Source: Thermoplasmata archaeon
GTDB taxonomy: Archaea > Thermoplasmatota > Thermoplasmata > Lutacidiplasmatales > UBA184
DNA length: 18,315 bases
Direction of reading: 5' to 3'
NCBI GenBank assembly: GCA_030039135.1
Contig: JASHQN010000148.1
Span: 1-18,315, forward strand
Shown here: positions 1 through 6,489 of the stretch, in pieces
Layout: each line of letters starts with the position of its first letter
Position numbering within the stretch: position 1 is the stretch's first letter
Notes under the pieces: generated by a model
What the model saw: only the letters and a program-made list of their open reading frames with translations
What the model was told of the DNA's origin: nothing
Databases searched by the model: none
Position numbers and translations under genes: made by a program

Positions 1-1
1 C

Positions 2-421
2 CTCCCGACCACCTTTGACTTCCGGGCGATGCCCAGCGTCGTCTTCACGGTCCCGGAGCTCGCCACCGTCGGTCTCTCCCGCGCCGAAGCCGAGGCCCAG
101 GGGATCCAAGTACGCGAGGTGCGCTTTCCGTACGCCGCGCTCGGCCGAGCCCACGCAAGCCACTCGACACAGGGCTGGGTGAAGGTCGTGGGCGACGTGA
201 CGAGCGGCCGCCTGCTCGGAGTGCACATCGCGGGCGAACGCGCCGGGGACTACCTCGCGGAGGCGTGCCACGCGCTCGAGATGGGCTCGACCGTGCGGGA
301 TCTCGCCCAAACGATCCACGCGCACCCCACGTTCTCCGAGGCGCTCCAGGAGGCCGCGCTGCTCTGGCTCGGGGAACCGATGCACGTCGCACGACGGAGG
401 ACCGATGCCGCTCCTTCGTGA
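2..421 (+). CDS. lpdA: Dihydrolipoamide dehydrogenase, C-terminal part (5' end outside window)
   Basis: This is the C-terminal dimerisation domain of a class I pyridine nucleotide-disulfide oxidoreductase. The enzyme is the FAD-dependent E3 subunit that reoxidises dihydrolipoyl groups with NAD+ in 2-oxoacid dehydrogenase complexes or the glycine cleavage system. The reading frame is open from base 2, so the FAD- and NAD-binding domains lie upstream of the window. Visible landmarks are VVFTVPELATVGLS near the domain start and HAHPTFSE at bases 317-340. The latter holds the catalytic His-Glu pair of the family: the His codon is at 323-325 and the Glu follows five residues later. Other members such as mercuric or glutathione reductase share this fold, but HxHPTxSE and the lipB neighbour favour Lpd. 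The stop at 419-421 lies 17 bases inside lipB, so the two are probably translationally coupled. Confidence 0.9.
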   Translation, partial: LPTTFDFRAMPSVVFTVPELATVGLSRAEAEAQGIQVREVRFPYAALGRAHASHSTQGWVKVVGDVTSGRLLGVHIAGERAGDYLAEACHALEMGSTVRDLAQTIHAHPTFSEALQEAALLWLGEPMHVARRRTDAAPS

Positions 422-1079
422 CTGGGGACTGCGCGACTACTCGGAATCGCTGGTCGACATGCGGGAGCTCGTCCGGGCCCGGCGGGCCGGCACGATCGGC
501 GACTGCCTCATCCTCGTCGAGCATCCGGCCGTGGTGACCGTGGGCGTCGAGGGCGACGATGGGTCGGCCGCGGCGAGCGGTCTCCCCGTCGTCCGGGTCG
601 AGCGCGGAGGCCATGCGACCTACCACGCACCCGGTCAACTCGTGGGGTACCCGATCGTCGATCTCGACCCGCGAGCCCGCGACGTCCGCCGGTTCGTCCA
701 CGAGGTCGAGGACGTCGTGGTCGACGCGCTGGCAAGCTTCGGGGTCCACGGAGGCCATGTCCCGGGCCAGCGGGGGGTCTGGATCGACGGGCGCCGCAAG
801 ATCGCTTCCGTCGGTATCGCGATCGACCACTGGGTAACGTTCCACGGGTTCGCGCTCAACGTCGACCTCGACCTGGCCCCGTTCACCCGGTTCCAGCCCT
901 GCGGGATGAGCGGCTCCGTGATGACGTCGCTCGCTCGAGAGCTCGGCCGCCCGGTCGGTATCGGCGAGGTCAAGGGCCCTGTCATCGCCGCGTGGAACGC
1001 TCGCTTCGACCCGGGATCGGAACCCGTGTCCCCCATACGGCCGGACCCGGAGCACGCCACCGTCCGCTCGCCGGCATGA
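405..1079 (+). CDS. lipB: Lipoyl(octanoyl) transferase LipB
   Basis: LipB moves an octanoyl group, from acyl carrier protein in bacteria, onto the lipoyl domain lysine of target proteins; LipA then inserts sulfur. At 224 aa the protein has the usual family length. All signature blocks are present: RGGHATYHAPGQ at residues 67-78, GVWIDGRRKIASVGIAI around 124-140 with the catalytic Lys at about 132, WVTFHGFALNV at 143-153, and PCGMSG at 165-170 with the acyl-accepting Cys166. Start ATG 405 lies inside the end of the upstream lpd gene. The stop overlaps the next gene in an ATGA (1076-1079). The last ~25 residues are Pro/Arg-rich and look like a disordered tail. Family assignment is very secure. 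The octanoyl donor in an archaeon is unclear, because classical ACP-dependent fatty acid synthesis is generally absent there. Confidence 0.95.
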   Translation: MPLLRDWGLRDYSESLVDMRELVRARRAGTIGDCLILVEHPAVVTVGVEGDDGSAAASGLPVVRVERGGHATYHAPGQLVGYPIVDLDPRARDVRRFVHEVEDVVVDALASFGVHGGHVPGQRGVWIDGRRKIASVGIAIDHWVTFHGFALNVDLDLAPFTRFQPCGMSGSVMTSLARELGRPVGIGEVKGPVIAAWNARFDPGSEPVSPIRPDPEHATVRSPA

Positions 1080-1972
1080 GCGGACCGACGTCGCGTTCCC
1101 GGATGCTCATCGTCGGCGGTTGCGGGGGCCTTGCGGGCCGAGCGCTGCTCGAGGAGTTCGGGACCGATGGTGGGATCCGTTCTCTGCACCGCCATCCCGT
1201 GCCGGCCGAGACCGCGCCGGGGGTCGAGTGGATCCAGGGCGATGCTGCGACGGTCGCCGACTGGGCGCCCCTGCTCGACGGGATCGACGCGGTGGTCAAC
1301 CTCGCATGGTACCGTCACGGGTCCCCGCGCAGGTTCCGACCGCTCGCGGAAGGACTCCGGCGACTCATCGCTGCCTCGGAGATCGCAGGAATCCGCCGCT
1401 TCGTTCAGATCTCGGTGCCGCCCGCGCCCGCCGCGATGGAAAGCGGTCTACCGTACCTTCGCTACAAGCGCGAGGTCGACCTCGCGCTCACCCAGAGCCG
1501 ATTGAGCCACGCGGTGGTCCGCGCGTCGATGCTCTTCGGTCCGAAGGACAAGCTCCTGACCGTGATGCTCCGCACCATCGCACGGTATCACCGATTCCCT
1601 ATGTTCGGCGACGGTCGCTACCATCTGAGTCCGATCGCGTCGCGGGACGTCGCGAGGATCGTGCGGCGGGAGCTCGCGATTCGGGAGAGCCACACGGTCG
1701 ACGCCGGTGGTCCGACGCGCTGGGTGTACCGAGATCTGACCGATGAGCTGTTCCGAGTGCTGGGTCGCGAACCGAGGTACTCTCGCCTTTCGCCTCGAGG
1801 CGCGGTCCGGCTCGCGCGACTGATGGAAGCCGTCGGTTCGAGTTTGCTCTATGCGTACGAGGTCGAATGGCTCCTGTCGGACCGGCTCGGACTCGCCCCG
1901 TACTCCGGTCTAGACCAGCCGCTCGAGCCCGTCGAACCGTTCCTCGCGTCCGAGGCTGCGCGGTATCGCTGA
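1076..1972 (+). CDS. NAD(P)-binding SDR-family protein (atypical / NDUFA9-like epimerase-dehydratase fold)
   Basis: A 298-aa Rossmann-fold protein of the extended/atypical short-chain dehydrogenase group. The dinucleotide-binding loop is MLIVGGCGGLAG (residues 10-21, with GGCGGLAG in place of the canonical GxxGxxG). VEWIQGDAATVADW (50-63) matches the acidic strand-end block that contacts the adenine. YLRYK (127-131) fits the YxxxK catalytic pair. The stretch after it (SHAVVRASMLFGP) resembles the 'RP..vyGp' block of epimerases and NDUFA9-type proteins. Start ATG 1076 overlaps the lipB stop as ATGA. ATG 1103 is an alternative that would begin directly at the first beta strand. The substrate cannot be told from sequence. 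Operon position suggests co-expression with lipoylation genes but does not prove a shared pathway. It could be a nucleotide-sugar epimerase, a quinone-linked or assembly protein, or a NmrA-like sensor. Confidence 0.8.
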   Translation: MSGPTSRSRMLIVGGCGGLAGRALLEEFGTDGGIRSLHRHPVPAETAPGVEWIQGDAATVADWAPLLDGIDAVVNLAWYRHGSPRRFRPLAEGLRRLIAASEIAGIRRFVQISVPPAPAAMESGLPYLRYKREVDLALTQSRLSHAVVRASMLFGPKDKLLTVMLRTIARYHRFPMFGDGRYHLSPIASRDVARIVRRELAIRESHTVDAGGPTRWVYRDLTDELFRVLGREPRYSRLSPRGAVRLARLMEAVGSSLLYAYEVEWLLSDRLGLAPYSGLDQPLEPVEPFLASEAARYR

Positions 1973-1999
1973 CCTACGGCCCGCTCGCGCCGGCGGCAG

Positions 2000-2008
2000 T
2001 TTTAATTG
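2000..2008 (+). promoter_or_regulatory. TATA-like box for the HsdR-N-like gene
   Basis: TTTTAATTG is an isolated AT-rich block in GC-rich surroundings. It ends 25 bases before ATG 2034, which is ideal for an archaeal TATA box driving a leaderless or near-leaderless transcript. It follows the stop of the preceding operon and shows that the next gene has its own transcription start. Confidence 0.65.
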
Positions 2009-2033
2009 TGACCGCCGGCATCGACTTTCGGCC

Positions 2034-2957
2034 ATGGAAGCGATGGATCTCAGTCGGCGGTTGAGCGACTTCGGCCAGGTAGCAGGGGAGGTCCTCCGGG
2101 ATGTCGAGGACGTCACGGAACAGCAGATCCGCCACTGGATCGTGAATCCGTTCCTCGTCGCGCTCGGGTGGAACCCCGACGATAAGAAGCAGGTCTTCTT
2201 CGACTACCCGGTGCCCGGCGGCGAGGGTCACATCGACTACGCGCTCTTCAACTCGGACGGCAACCCGAAGCTCTTCCTCGACGTGCGCGAGCGCACCGCG
2301 AACGTCACCGAGATCGGCAAGATCGCCGACCAGGCGAAGGCCGCCAAGGTTCCGCTCGTGCTCCTCACGAACGGCCGCGAGTTCTCCCTCTGGTCGGTCG
2401 ACAAGGACGAGACCCCGGCGCCGTTGTTCGTCCTGCCGCTCGCGGACCTCGCCGACAACGCCGAGGCGCTGCTCGGTCTCACGGCCGATTACCGGCTGAG
2501 CGACACGGGGATCCAGCAGCTGCGGCGCAGCGCGATCCGTCTCGCCGTGCTGATGATGCTCGAGGAGAACGCCGAGAAGACGTTCGACGCGATGGTGCAG
2601 TGGGTGCAGGGACAGGTCGCGCCGGGCGCGCTCGACGAGACGACGGAGCAGGCGATCCGCGACGCCACGATGATCTGGCTGACCGAGGAACACCTCACGC
2701 TGCCCGCCTTCCAGCCGAAGGAGGGGAAGCGTCTGCAGGAACTGCGGTCGACGACGCCCCGAGACTGGGAGCCGTTCCCGCGAGGTCCGCCCGGCACGTT
2801 CCAGTACCGCTACGACACGTCGAAGATCCTCGACCTACGGCAGGGCGCGAAGGAGGTCCGCGAGCAGCTTCGGCTGCAGGGCCTGCGTACTCCGACCGCG
2901 ACGAGCTTCGGCGGGTTCTACCACGCGTTGCGGCACCGCGCGGGCCTCGGAAAGTAA
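2034..2957 (+). CDS. HsdR N-terminal-like (PD-(D/E)XK superfamily) protein, solitary, with altered active-site motif
   Basis: A 307-aa protein whose N-terminal ~150 residues follow the layout of type I restriction R-subunit N-domains and related 'predicted type I/IV restriction' proteins. The pieces are a helix with TEQQIRHWIVNPFLVALGW (residues 28-46), a HIDYAL strand carrying Asp68, the strand LFLDVRERT (80-88), Gln100 in the following helix, and PLVLLTNGREFSLW (107-120). In active relatives the second strand reads hxE-x-K; here it is Asp83-Val-Arg85, so the catalytic lysine is replaced by arginine. Residues 160-307 are mostly helical and unrecognised; a Pro/Arg-rich segment (PFPRGPPGTFQYRYDTSK, ~252-269) may be a separate module. 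No methylase, specificity subunit or helicase is adjacent. It may be a nucleic-acid-binding or regulatory protein rather than an active restriction enzyme. Start ATG 2034 is supported by the TATA box; ATG 2043 is possible. Confidence 0.72.
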   Translation: MEAMDLSRRLSDFGQVAGEVLRDVEDVTEQQIRHWIVNPFLVALGWNPDDKKQVFFDYPVPGGEGHIDYALFNSDGNPKLFLDVRERTANVTEIGKIADQAKAAKVPLVLLTNGREFSLWSVDKDETPAPLFVLPLADLADNAEALLGLTADYRLSDTGIQQLRRSAIRLAVLMMLEENAEKTFDAMVQWVQGQVAPGALDETTEQAIRDATMIWLTEEHLTLPAFQPKEGKRLQELRSTTPRDWEPFPRGPPGTFQYRYDTSKILDLRQGAKEVREQLRLQGLRTPTATSFGGFYHALRHRAGLGK

Positions 2958-2989
2958 ACCGGGTGCCCTTGGGCCCGCCGGTCCCCGAC

Positions 2990-3003
2990 GATAGGTTCCT
3001 ATC
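2990..3003. promoter_or_regulatory. Perfect palindrome-like inverted repeat GATAGG-TT-CCTATC upstream of the 82-aa gene
   Basis: Six-base arms GATAGG and CCTATC are separated by two bases. They lie 12 bases before ATG 3015 and 24 bases before ATG 3027. The right arm and the following bases (TCCTATCC) sit where a TATA box for a leaderless start at 3027 would be. The element could be an operator overlapping the promoter. A single short inverted repeat can also arise by chance. Confidence 0.35.
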
Positions 3004-3014
3004 CCTCCTCGAGT

Positions 3015-3263
3015 ATGGGGAAAGGCATGGCAGCGGCTTCCCGCGAGGGCACGGAACCGAACTTCTTCATGAACCTGATGGAAGCGATTTCAGACCGGCA
3101 CGGTCAGATGGACATCCGTCTCGATCATCTCTCGCTCCGGCTGCCCGTGATCCGGGAGAGCGTCGAGCTGAATGGGACGATCACGCTCACGGTGCACATG
3201 CGCGACCTCACCGACCAGGAGAAGGACGCGCGCGTCGCGAAAGAGATCCGGCATCTCTCCTAG
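3015..3263 (+). CDS. Small protein of unknown function (82 aa)
   Basis: I do not recognise a family. The 82-residue product begins with MGKGMAAASREG, followed by an apparently ordered region: NFFMNLMEAISDRHGQMDI (residues ~17-34), LDHLSLRLPVIRESVEL, an amphipathic beta-like segment NGTITLTVHMRDL (53-65), and a charged C-terminal helix TDQEKDARVAKEIRHLS. It has no signal peptide, membrane segment or cysteine. The alternation of hydrophobic residues and the normal charged composition argue for a real soluble protein. The overlapping frames give long Arg/Pro-rich translations instead, the usual sign of GC-rich shadow frames. ATG 3027 (residue 5) is an alternative start better spaced from a TATA-like TCCTATCC at 2997-3004. 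The gene lies 57 bases after the HsdR-N-like gene in the same direction. Confidence 0.6.
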   Translation: MGKGMAAASREGTEPNFFMNLMEAISDRHGQMDIRLDHLSLRLPVIRESVELNGTITLTVHMRDLTDQEKDARVAKEIRHLS

Positions 3264-3338
3264 GGCGGCGCCGTTTTCGGGGAGTCGCAGGGCCCCCGCG
3301 ACGCGCGCGCGCCGACTTCGGCTGCGCCGGTCGTAGGG

Positions 3339-3346
3339 TTTAATAC
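3339..3346 (+). promoter_or_regulatory. TATA-like box for the 75-aa Cys-rich protein
   Basis: TTTAATAC begins 33 bases before ATG 3372, the same distance as the box before 2034. Two out-of-frame ATGs (3349 and 3362) lie between the box and the start, so a transcript starting at about 3368-3372 would avoid them. This supports leaderless expression from 3372. Confidence 0.6.
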
Positions 3347-3371
3347 GCATGAACACGCACCATGTTTATGT

Positions 3372-3599
3372 ATGGCCTTACCCGAAACGCGCCCGGTCGG
3401 GGCGGAATGCCTCGCCCGTGACTGCTCCCATGCCGAGTCTGACCACACCCTGACCCCTGAACTCGCCGGTCCCGCGGAAACGGTCGTCTGGTGCTCCGCC
3501 TGCCGTCGGCACGAGGTACGGCGGCCCTCGCGGTTCCGCCTGTTCGGTTTCGGCGGGAGCTCCGAGCGAGTGCGCCGACGGTTCAGCGGCGCCGCCTGA
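3372..3599 (+). CDS. Small Cys-rich putative zinc-binding protein (75 aa)
   Basis: The N-terminal 50 residues hold C13-x4-C18-x-H and, after a Pro/Glu-rich linker, C41-x2-C44 with His47. That pattern would suit a single tetrahedral zinc site (a short zinc ribbon). The C-terminal 25 residues are basic and Arg/Phe/Gly-rich (RFRLFGFGG), which could contact nucleic acid or be disordered. There is no signal peptide or membrane segment. The well-placed TATA box upstream is the main reason to believe the gene. It ends 50 bases before the convergent VIT-family gene. Function is unknown; possible roles are a small transcription-associated or ribosome-associated zinc ribbon, as several archaeal proteins of this size are. 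Confidence 0.6.
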   Translation: MALPETRPVGAECLARDCSHAESDHTLTPELAGPAETVVWCSACRRHEVRRPSRFRLFGFGGSSERVRRRFSGAA

Positions 3600-3649
3600 C
3601 CGGGTTCCGTCGGACCCGTTGACGCTCCGGCGTCCGGGGTCGAGACCGC

Positions 3650-4354
3650 TCAGAACCCTTTCGCGAACGTCCCGAGCAGGAATCCGGCGAAGCCGGCGGC
3701 GAGTCCGATCACGAGCATCCTGAGACCGGCCTTCCAGTACGGACCGACGGTGATGCTCGCTTCGTACCAGCCGATGCCGAAGAGGGCGGCCCCACTGATG
3801 ATCACCGCGACGATCGCCGCGCTCGGCACGGCGACGGACGGGATCAAGAACGGGATCAGCGGGATGATCGACCCGACGACGGTCGCTCCGAACACGATGA
3901 ACGCGCTGTTCCGGGGCTGGACGTCGGATACCGGGGCGAGCTTGAGCTCGAACGCCATCATCATGTCGAGCATCGCCTTCGGCTTCGACTCGATCTTGCG
4001 GACGAGCTCCTCGAGCTCGTCGCCCTCGTAGCCCCAGTCGCGGAAGATCGTACGGACCTCCTCGCGCTCGATGTCGGGGACGGTGCGCATCTCGTCGAGC
4101 TCGCGTCGCGTCTCGGCCTGGTAGACCCGCTGGCGGGCGAGCGTGGACGTGTACGCCACGGCGCCCATCGAGACCGACTCCGCGCCGAGCGCGGCCAGGG
4201 CGGCGATGATGATGAGCCGCACATCCGAGGTCGCGGCCGCGAGCCCGAGGAGGATGCCGAGCACGTTGACCATCCCGTCCTGGGAGCCGAGGATGAAGTC
4301 GGACAGGAGCCCCTGACGGATGTGGCGCTCCTGAACCGGGTGGACGGAGTGCAT
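3650..4354 (-). CDS. VIT1/CCC1 (DUF125) family divalent metal transporter
   Basis: A 234-aa integral membrane protein of the vacuolar iron transporter family, which moves Fe2+/Mn2+ across membranes, probably by proton exchange. TM1 carries LGSQDGMVNVLGILLG, with Asp26 at the position of the conserved membrane Asp. TM2 ends in the family hallmark ESVSMGAVAYTS (59-70), with Met63. Between TM2 and TM3 (about residues 72-145) lies a Glu-rich cytoplasmic segment (ETRRELDEM, EREEV, GDELEELVRKIE, then MLDMMMAFELKLAP). This matches the metal-binding helices seen in eukaryotic VIT1, including the Met/Glu pair. Three further TMs follow (about 150-172, 177-197 and 209-232). Start ATG 4354 is 25 bases from a TATA-like box, implying a leaderless message. 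In a prokaryote it would export iron/manganese or load a compartment; direction is inferred. Confidence 0.9.
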   Translation of the reverse strand: MHSVHPVQERHIRQGLLSDFILGSQDGMVNVLGILLGLAAATSDVRLIIIAALAALGAESVSMGAVAYTSTLARQRVYQAETRRELDEMRTVPDIEREEVRTIFRDWGYEGDELEELVRKIESKPKAMLDMMMAFELKLAPVSDVQPRNSAFIVFGATVVGSIIPLIPFLIPSVAVPSAAIVAVIISGAALFGIGWYEASITVGPYWKAGLRMLVIGLAAGFAGFLLGTFAKGF

Positions 4355-4378
4355 GGGCCCGAGCCACGCCGCGGGCCC

Positions 4379-4385
4379 GATATGA
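4379..4385 (-). promoter_or_regulatory. TATA-like box for the VIT-family gene
   Basis: On the minus strand this reads CTCATATC. It is centred 28 bases before ATG 4354. The same octamer occurs at the matching position before the NUDIX gene starting at 6468. Confidence 0.5.
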
Positions 4386-4455
4386 GTCTAATCATGAACG
4401 GGTGCCGACGTTCCGTGACGGTAACCAGCTTTCCGCGACCTTCGGACCACAAACG

Positions 4456-4463
4456 GCTAAATG
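4456..4463 (+). promoter_or_regulatory. TATA-like box for the MFS exporter
   Basis: GCTAAATG is the most AT-rich segment in the 143-base divergent region. It predicts a transcription start near 4486, so ATG 4498 would have a leader of about 12 bases. It also lies downstream of the upstream candidate start 4402, which argues against that longer form. Confidence 0.4.
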
Positions 4464-4497
4464 CGAAGGGGGGTCGGTACCTGCAGGCCCCTCCCCC

Positions 4498-6000
4498 ATG
4501 ACCTCCCTACCCGCCGCGACGACTCCCCCGGCGAACGCCCCGTCCGCTCGCCGCCGCGAAGCAGCGGTGACGCTCCTCACCACGATCGGGACCCTGATGG
4601 TCGCGGTCGACAGCACGATCGTCATCCTGGCGCTCCCGACGATGGGTCGGGAGCTCGCCTCGCCGCTCTCCACGATCATCTGGACGATCCTCATCTATCT
4701 CCTGATCACCGCCGCGCTAACGACCCAGGCGGGCCGGATCGGAGACCTCGTCGGACGCGGCCGGATCTACAACGCCGGCTTTGCGATCTTCACGATCGGC
4801 TCGGCTTTCTCCGGGTTCGCGCCGAACGCGCAGATCCTGATCGCGGCCCGCGCGGTCCAGGCGGTCGGCGGTTCGTTCATGTTCGCGAACTCCGGAGCGC
4901 TCATCGCCGCGGTCTACCCCCCCGAGCGCCGGGGCCGGGCGTTCGGGTTCCTCGCCTTCGGCTGGGGCGTGGGGGCGATCCTCGGTATCCTGCTCGGCGG
5001 GGTGATCACGACCGAGATCGGATGGCGGTACATCTTCTTCATCAACATCCCGATCGGGATCGTCGCGGTCGCGCTCGGCCTCCGCTCGATGCCCCACAAC
5101 CCGCCCCAGCGGACGGGATTCGACGTCCCTGGCTTCGTCGTGTTCTCGGCACTGCTCTCGCTCATCAGCTACGGGCTCATCGAGCTCGCCGTCTACGGCG
5201 TCACCGCGGCCAACCTCGGGTATCTCGCGCTCGGTCTCGCCCTGATACCGCTGTTCGTCGTGTTCGAGCTCCGCGCGTCCCTCCCCATGCTCGAACTTCG
5301 ACAGCTGAAGAACTGGCTGCTCGCCTCCGCGCTGATCTCGAGCTTCCTCCAGAGCATCGGCTACCTTTCCGTCGTCTTCCTCCTGACGATGTATCTCCAG
5401 GGCCTGCGGGGGCTCACTCCGCTCGACGCCTCGCTGCTCCTCATCCCGGGCTACTTGCTCGGCGCGGTCCTCGGCCCGATCATGGGTCGCAACGTCGACC
5501 GCCGGGGAGCGCGGACCTTCGCCACCCTCGGGATCCTCTGCATGGCGGGGGCGGTGGTCGCTTACTCGCTCCTGACCGTCAACGCCTGGCTCGGCTGGAT
5601 CCCGTGCATCTCGGTCGTTTCCGGCCTCGGCACCGGCATGTTCTATCCGGCGAACTCGACGGCGGTCATGGGTCAGGCCACCCCGCGGACGTTCGGCTCG
5701 ATCAGCGGTCTCCGCGCGACGCTGATGAACATGGGAACGCTGCTCAGCTTCGTCTTCGCGCTGACCATCGCCGCGGCGAGCATTCCGCGGTACGTCGCCT
5801 ACGAAGTGTTCCTCGGGACCACGAACCTGGTCGGCGGTCTCGGGAGCGACTTCCTCACGGGAATCCACGCCGCGCTCTACGCGGCGGCGGTCATCCTGCT
5901 CGTGGCGGCCGCGCTCTCTTGGTCCCGCGGTCGCGAGGCCTCCGCCGTGTCGGTAGCCGTCCCCGGACCCGATCCCTCCGCGTCCGGCGGGGCGAAGTGA
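4498..6000 (+). CDS. MFS transporter, DHA2 (14-TM, EmrB/QacA-like) drug:H+ antiporter
   Basis: A 500-aa major facilitator protein of the DHA2 type, which extrudes toxic compounds using the proton gradient. TM1 carries motif D1, VDSTIVILALP (residues 37-47), with the membrane Asp38. Motif A, GRIGDLVGRGR (79-89), lies in the TM2-TM3 loop. Motif B-like RAVQAVGG (118-125) is in TM4, and a motif C-like WGVGAILGILLGG (156-168) in TM5 is typical of antiporters. Length and the number of hydrophobic blocks suit 14 helices. Start: the frame is open to ATG 4402, but the extra 32 residues are polar and the TATA-like element at 4456-4463 points to ATG 4498. The gene is divergent from the VIT gene and converges on a NUDIX gene with a 9-base gap. 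Substrate unknown. Confidence 0.9.
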   Translation: MTSLPAATTPPANAPSARRREAAVTLLTTIGTLMVAVDSTIVILALPTMGRELASPLSTIIWTILIYLLITAALTTQAGRIGDLVGRGRIYNAGFAIFTIGSAFSGFAPNAQILIAARAVQAVGGSFMFANSGALIAAVYPPERRGRAFGFLAFGWGVGAILGILLGGVITTEIGWRYIFFINIPIGIVAVALGLRSMPHNPPQRTGFDVPGFVVFSALLSLISYGLIELAVYGVTAANLGYLALGLALIPLFVVFELRASLPMLELRQLKNWLLASALISSFLQSIGYLSVVFLLTMYLQGLRGLTPLDASLLLIPGYLLGAVLGPIMGRNVDRRGARTFATLGILCMAGAVVAYSLLTVNAWLGWIPCISVVSGLGTGMFYPANSTAVMGQATPRTFGSISGLRATLMNMGTLLSFVFALTIAAASIPRYVAYEVFLGTTNLVGGLGSDFLTGIHAALYAAAVILLVAAALSWSRGREASAVSVAVPGPDPSASGGAK

Positions 6001-6009
6001 GACTCGGAT

Positions 6010-6468
6010 TCAGCGCGAAAGCGTCCGGCGGCGTCGGGGAAGTTTCTCCCGGCGCGAATGACTCCGGACCCAGCGACGGGCGTCGGAAACGATCCGATCG
6101 TGGTCGAACGCCAGTCCGTTCGCGTCGGCGAGCGGGACCCACCGCGCTTCCCGTGCGTCGTCCCCCCCATGCGGCGTTCGCGCTCGTCCCCGCATCAGGA
6201 AGGCGACGGTTGTGGTGGGCTTGCGCGGGTCCCGATCGGGGCCGGAGTACACGCCGAGAAGCGCGCGGGGGGATGCGACCAAGCCTGTCTCTTCGCGCAG
6301 TTCTCGAGCGACCGCCGCTTCCACGGTCTCTCGCAGGTTCACGAACCCTCCGGGAAGCGCCCACCTACCCCGGAAGGGGTAGTGAGCGCGGCGCACGAGG
6401 AGTATCCGACCTTGGGAGATCCACACCGCGTCGACCGTGAGGGCGGGACTTTGGTAAGGGCCCGGCAT
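6010..6468 (-). CDS. NUDIX hydrolase (152 aa)
   Basis: NUDIX enzymes cleave nucleoside diphosphates linked to another group X. The full box GX5EX7REUXEEXGU is present and intact as GFVNLRETVEAAVARELREETGL, including the metal-binding RELREE. It is preceded by the usual WALPGG, and a beta strand (ALTVDAVWISQGRILLVRR) opens the domain. The frame is open for 51 more residues upstream, but ATG 6468 is chosen: the domain begins right there, the upstream segment looks non-coding, and a TATA-like box sits 22-28 bases before it. The layout resembles archaeal ADP-ribose pyrophosphatase-like members, but substrate cannot be fixed. The C-terminus is Arg-rich (SHSRREKLPRRRR). It is convergent with the MFS gene and divergent from the sugar kinase gene. 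Confidence 0.88.
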   Translation of the reverse strand: MPGPYQSPALTVDAVWISQGRILLVRRAHYPFRGRWALPGGFVNLRETVEAAVARELREETGLVASPRALLGVYSGPDRDPRKPTTTVAFLMRGRARTPHGGDDAREARWVPLADANGLAFDHDRIVSDARRWVRSHSRREKLPRRRRTLSR

Positions 6469-6489
6469 CGATCGGGGAGGGGCTCCCGA

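Noticed and set aside
45..1055. 336-aa open frame on the minus strand opposite lpd and lipB
   Set aside because: Arg/Asp/Pro/Gly-rich low-information translation antisense to two clear enzymes; a usual shadow in GC-rich DNA.
2034..3263. A complete restriction-modification or defence island
   Set aside because: Only one nuclease-like protein with an altered motif is present; there is no methyltransferase, specificity subunit, helicase or toxin-antitoxin partner next to it.
3378..4367. 329-aa minus-strand frame overlapping the VIT-family gene
   Set aside because: Composition is Arg/Gly/His repeats with no hydrophobic core, while the other frame encodes a clear VIT1/CCC1 protein.
4402..4497. 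Longer N-terminus of the MFS exporter from ATG 4402
   Set aside because: The extra residues are polar and upstream of the TATA-like element at 4456-4463; ATG 4498 leads straight into the cytoplasmic tail and TM1.
4461..6440. 659-aa plus-strand frame across the MFS gene
   Set aside because: Arg/Pro/His-rich frame shadow of the MFS exporter; it also runs antisense through the NUDIX gene.
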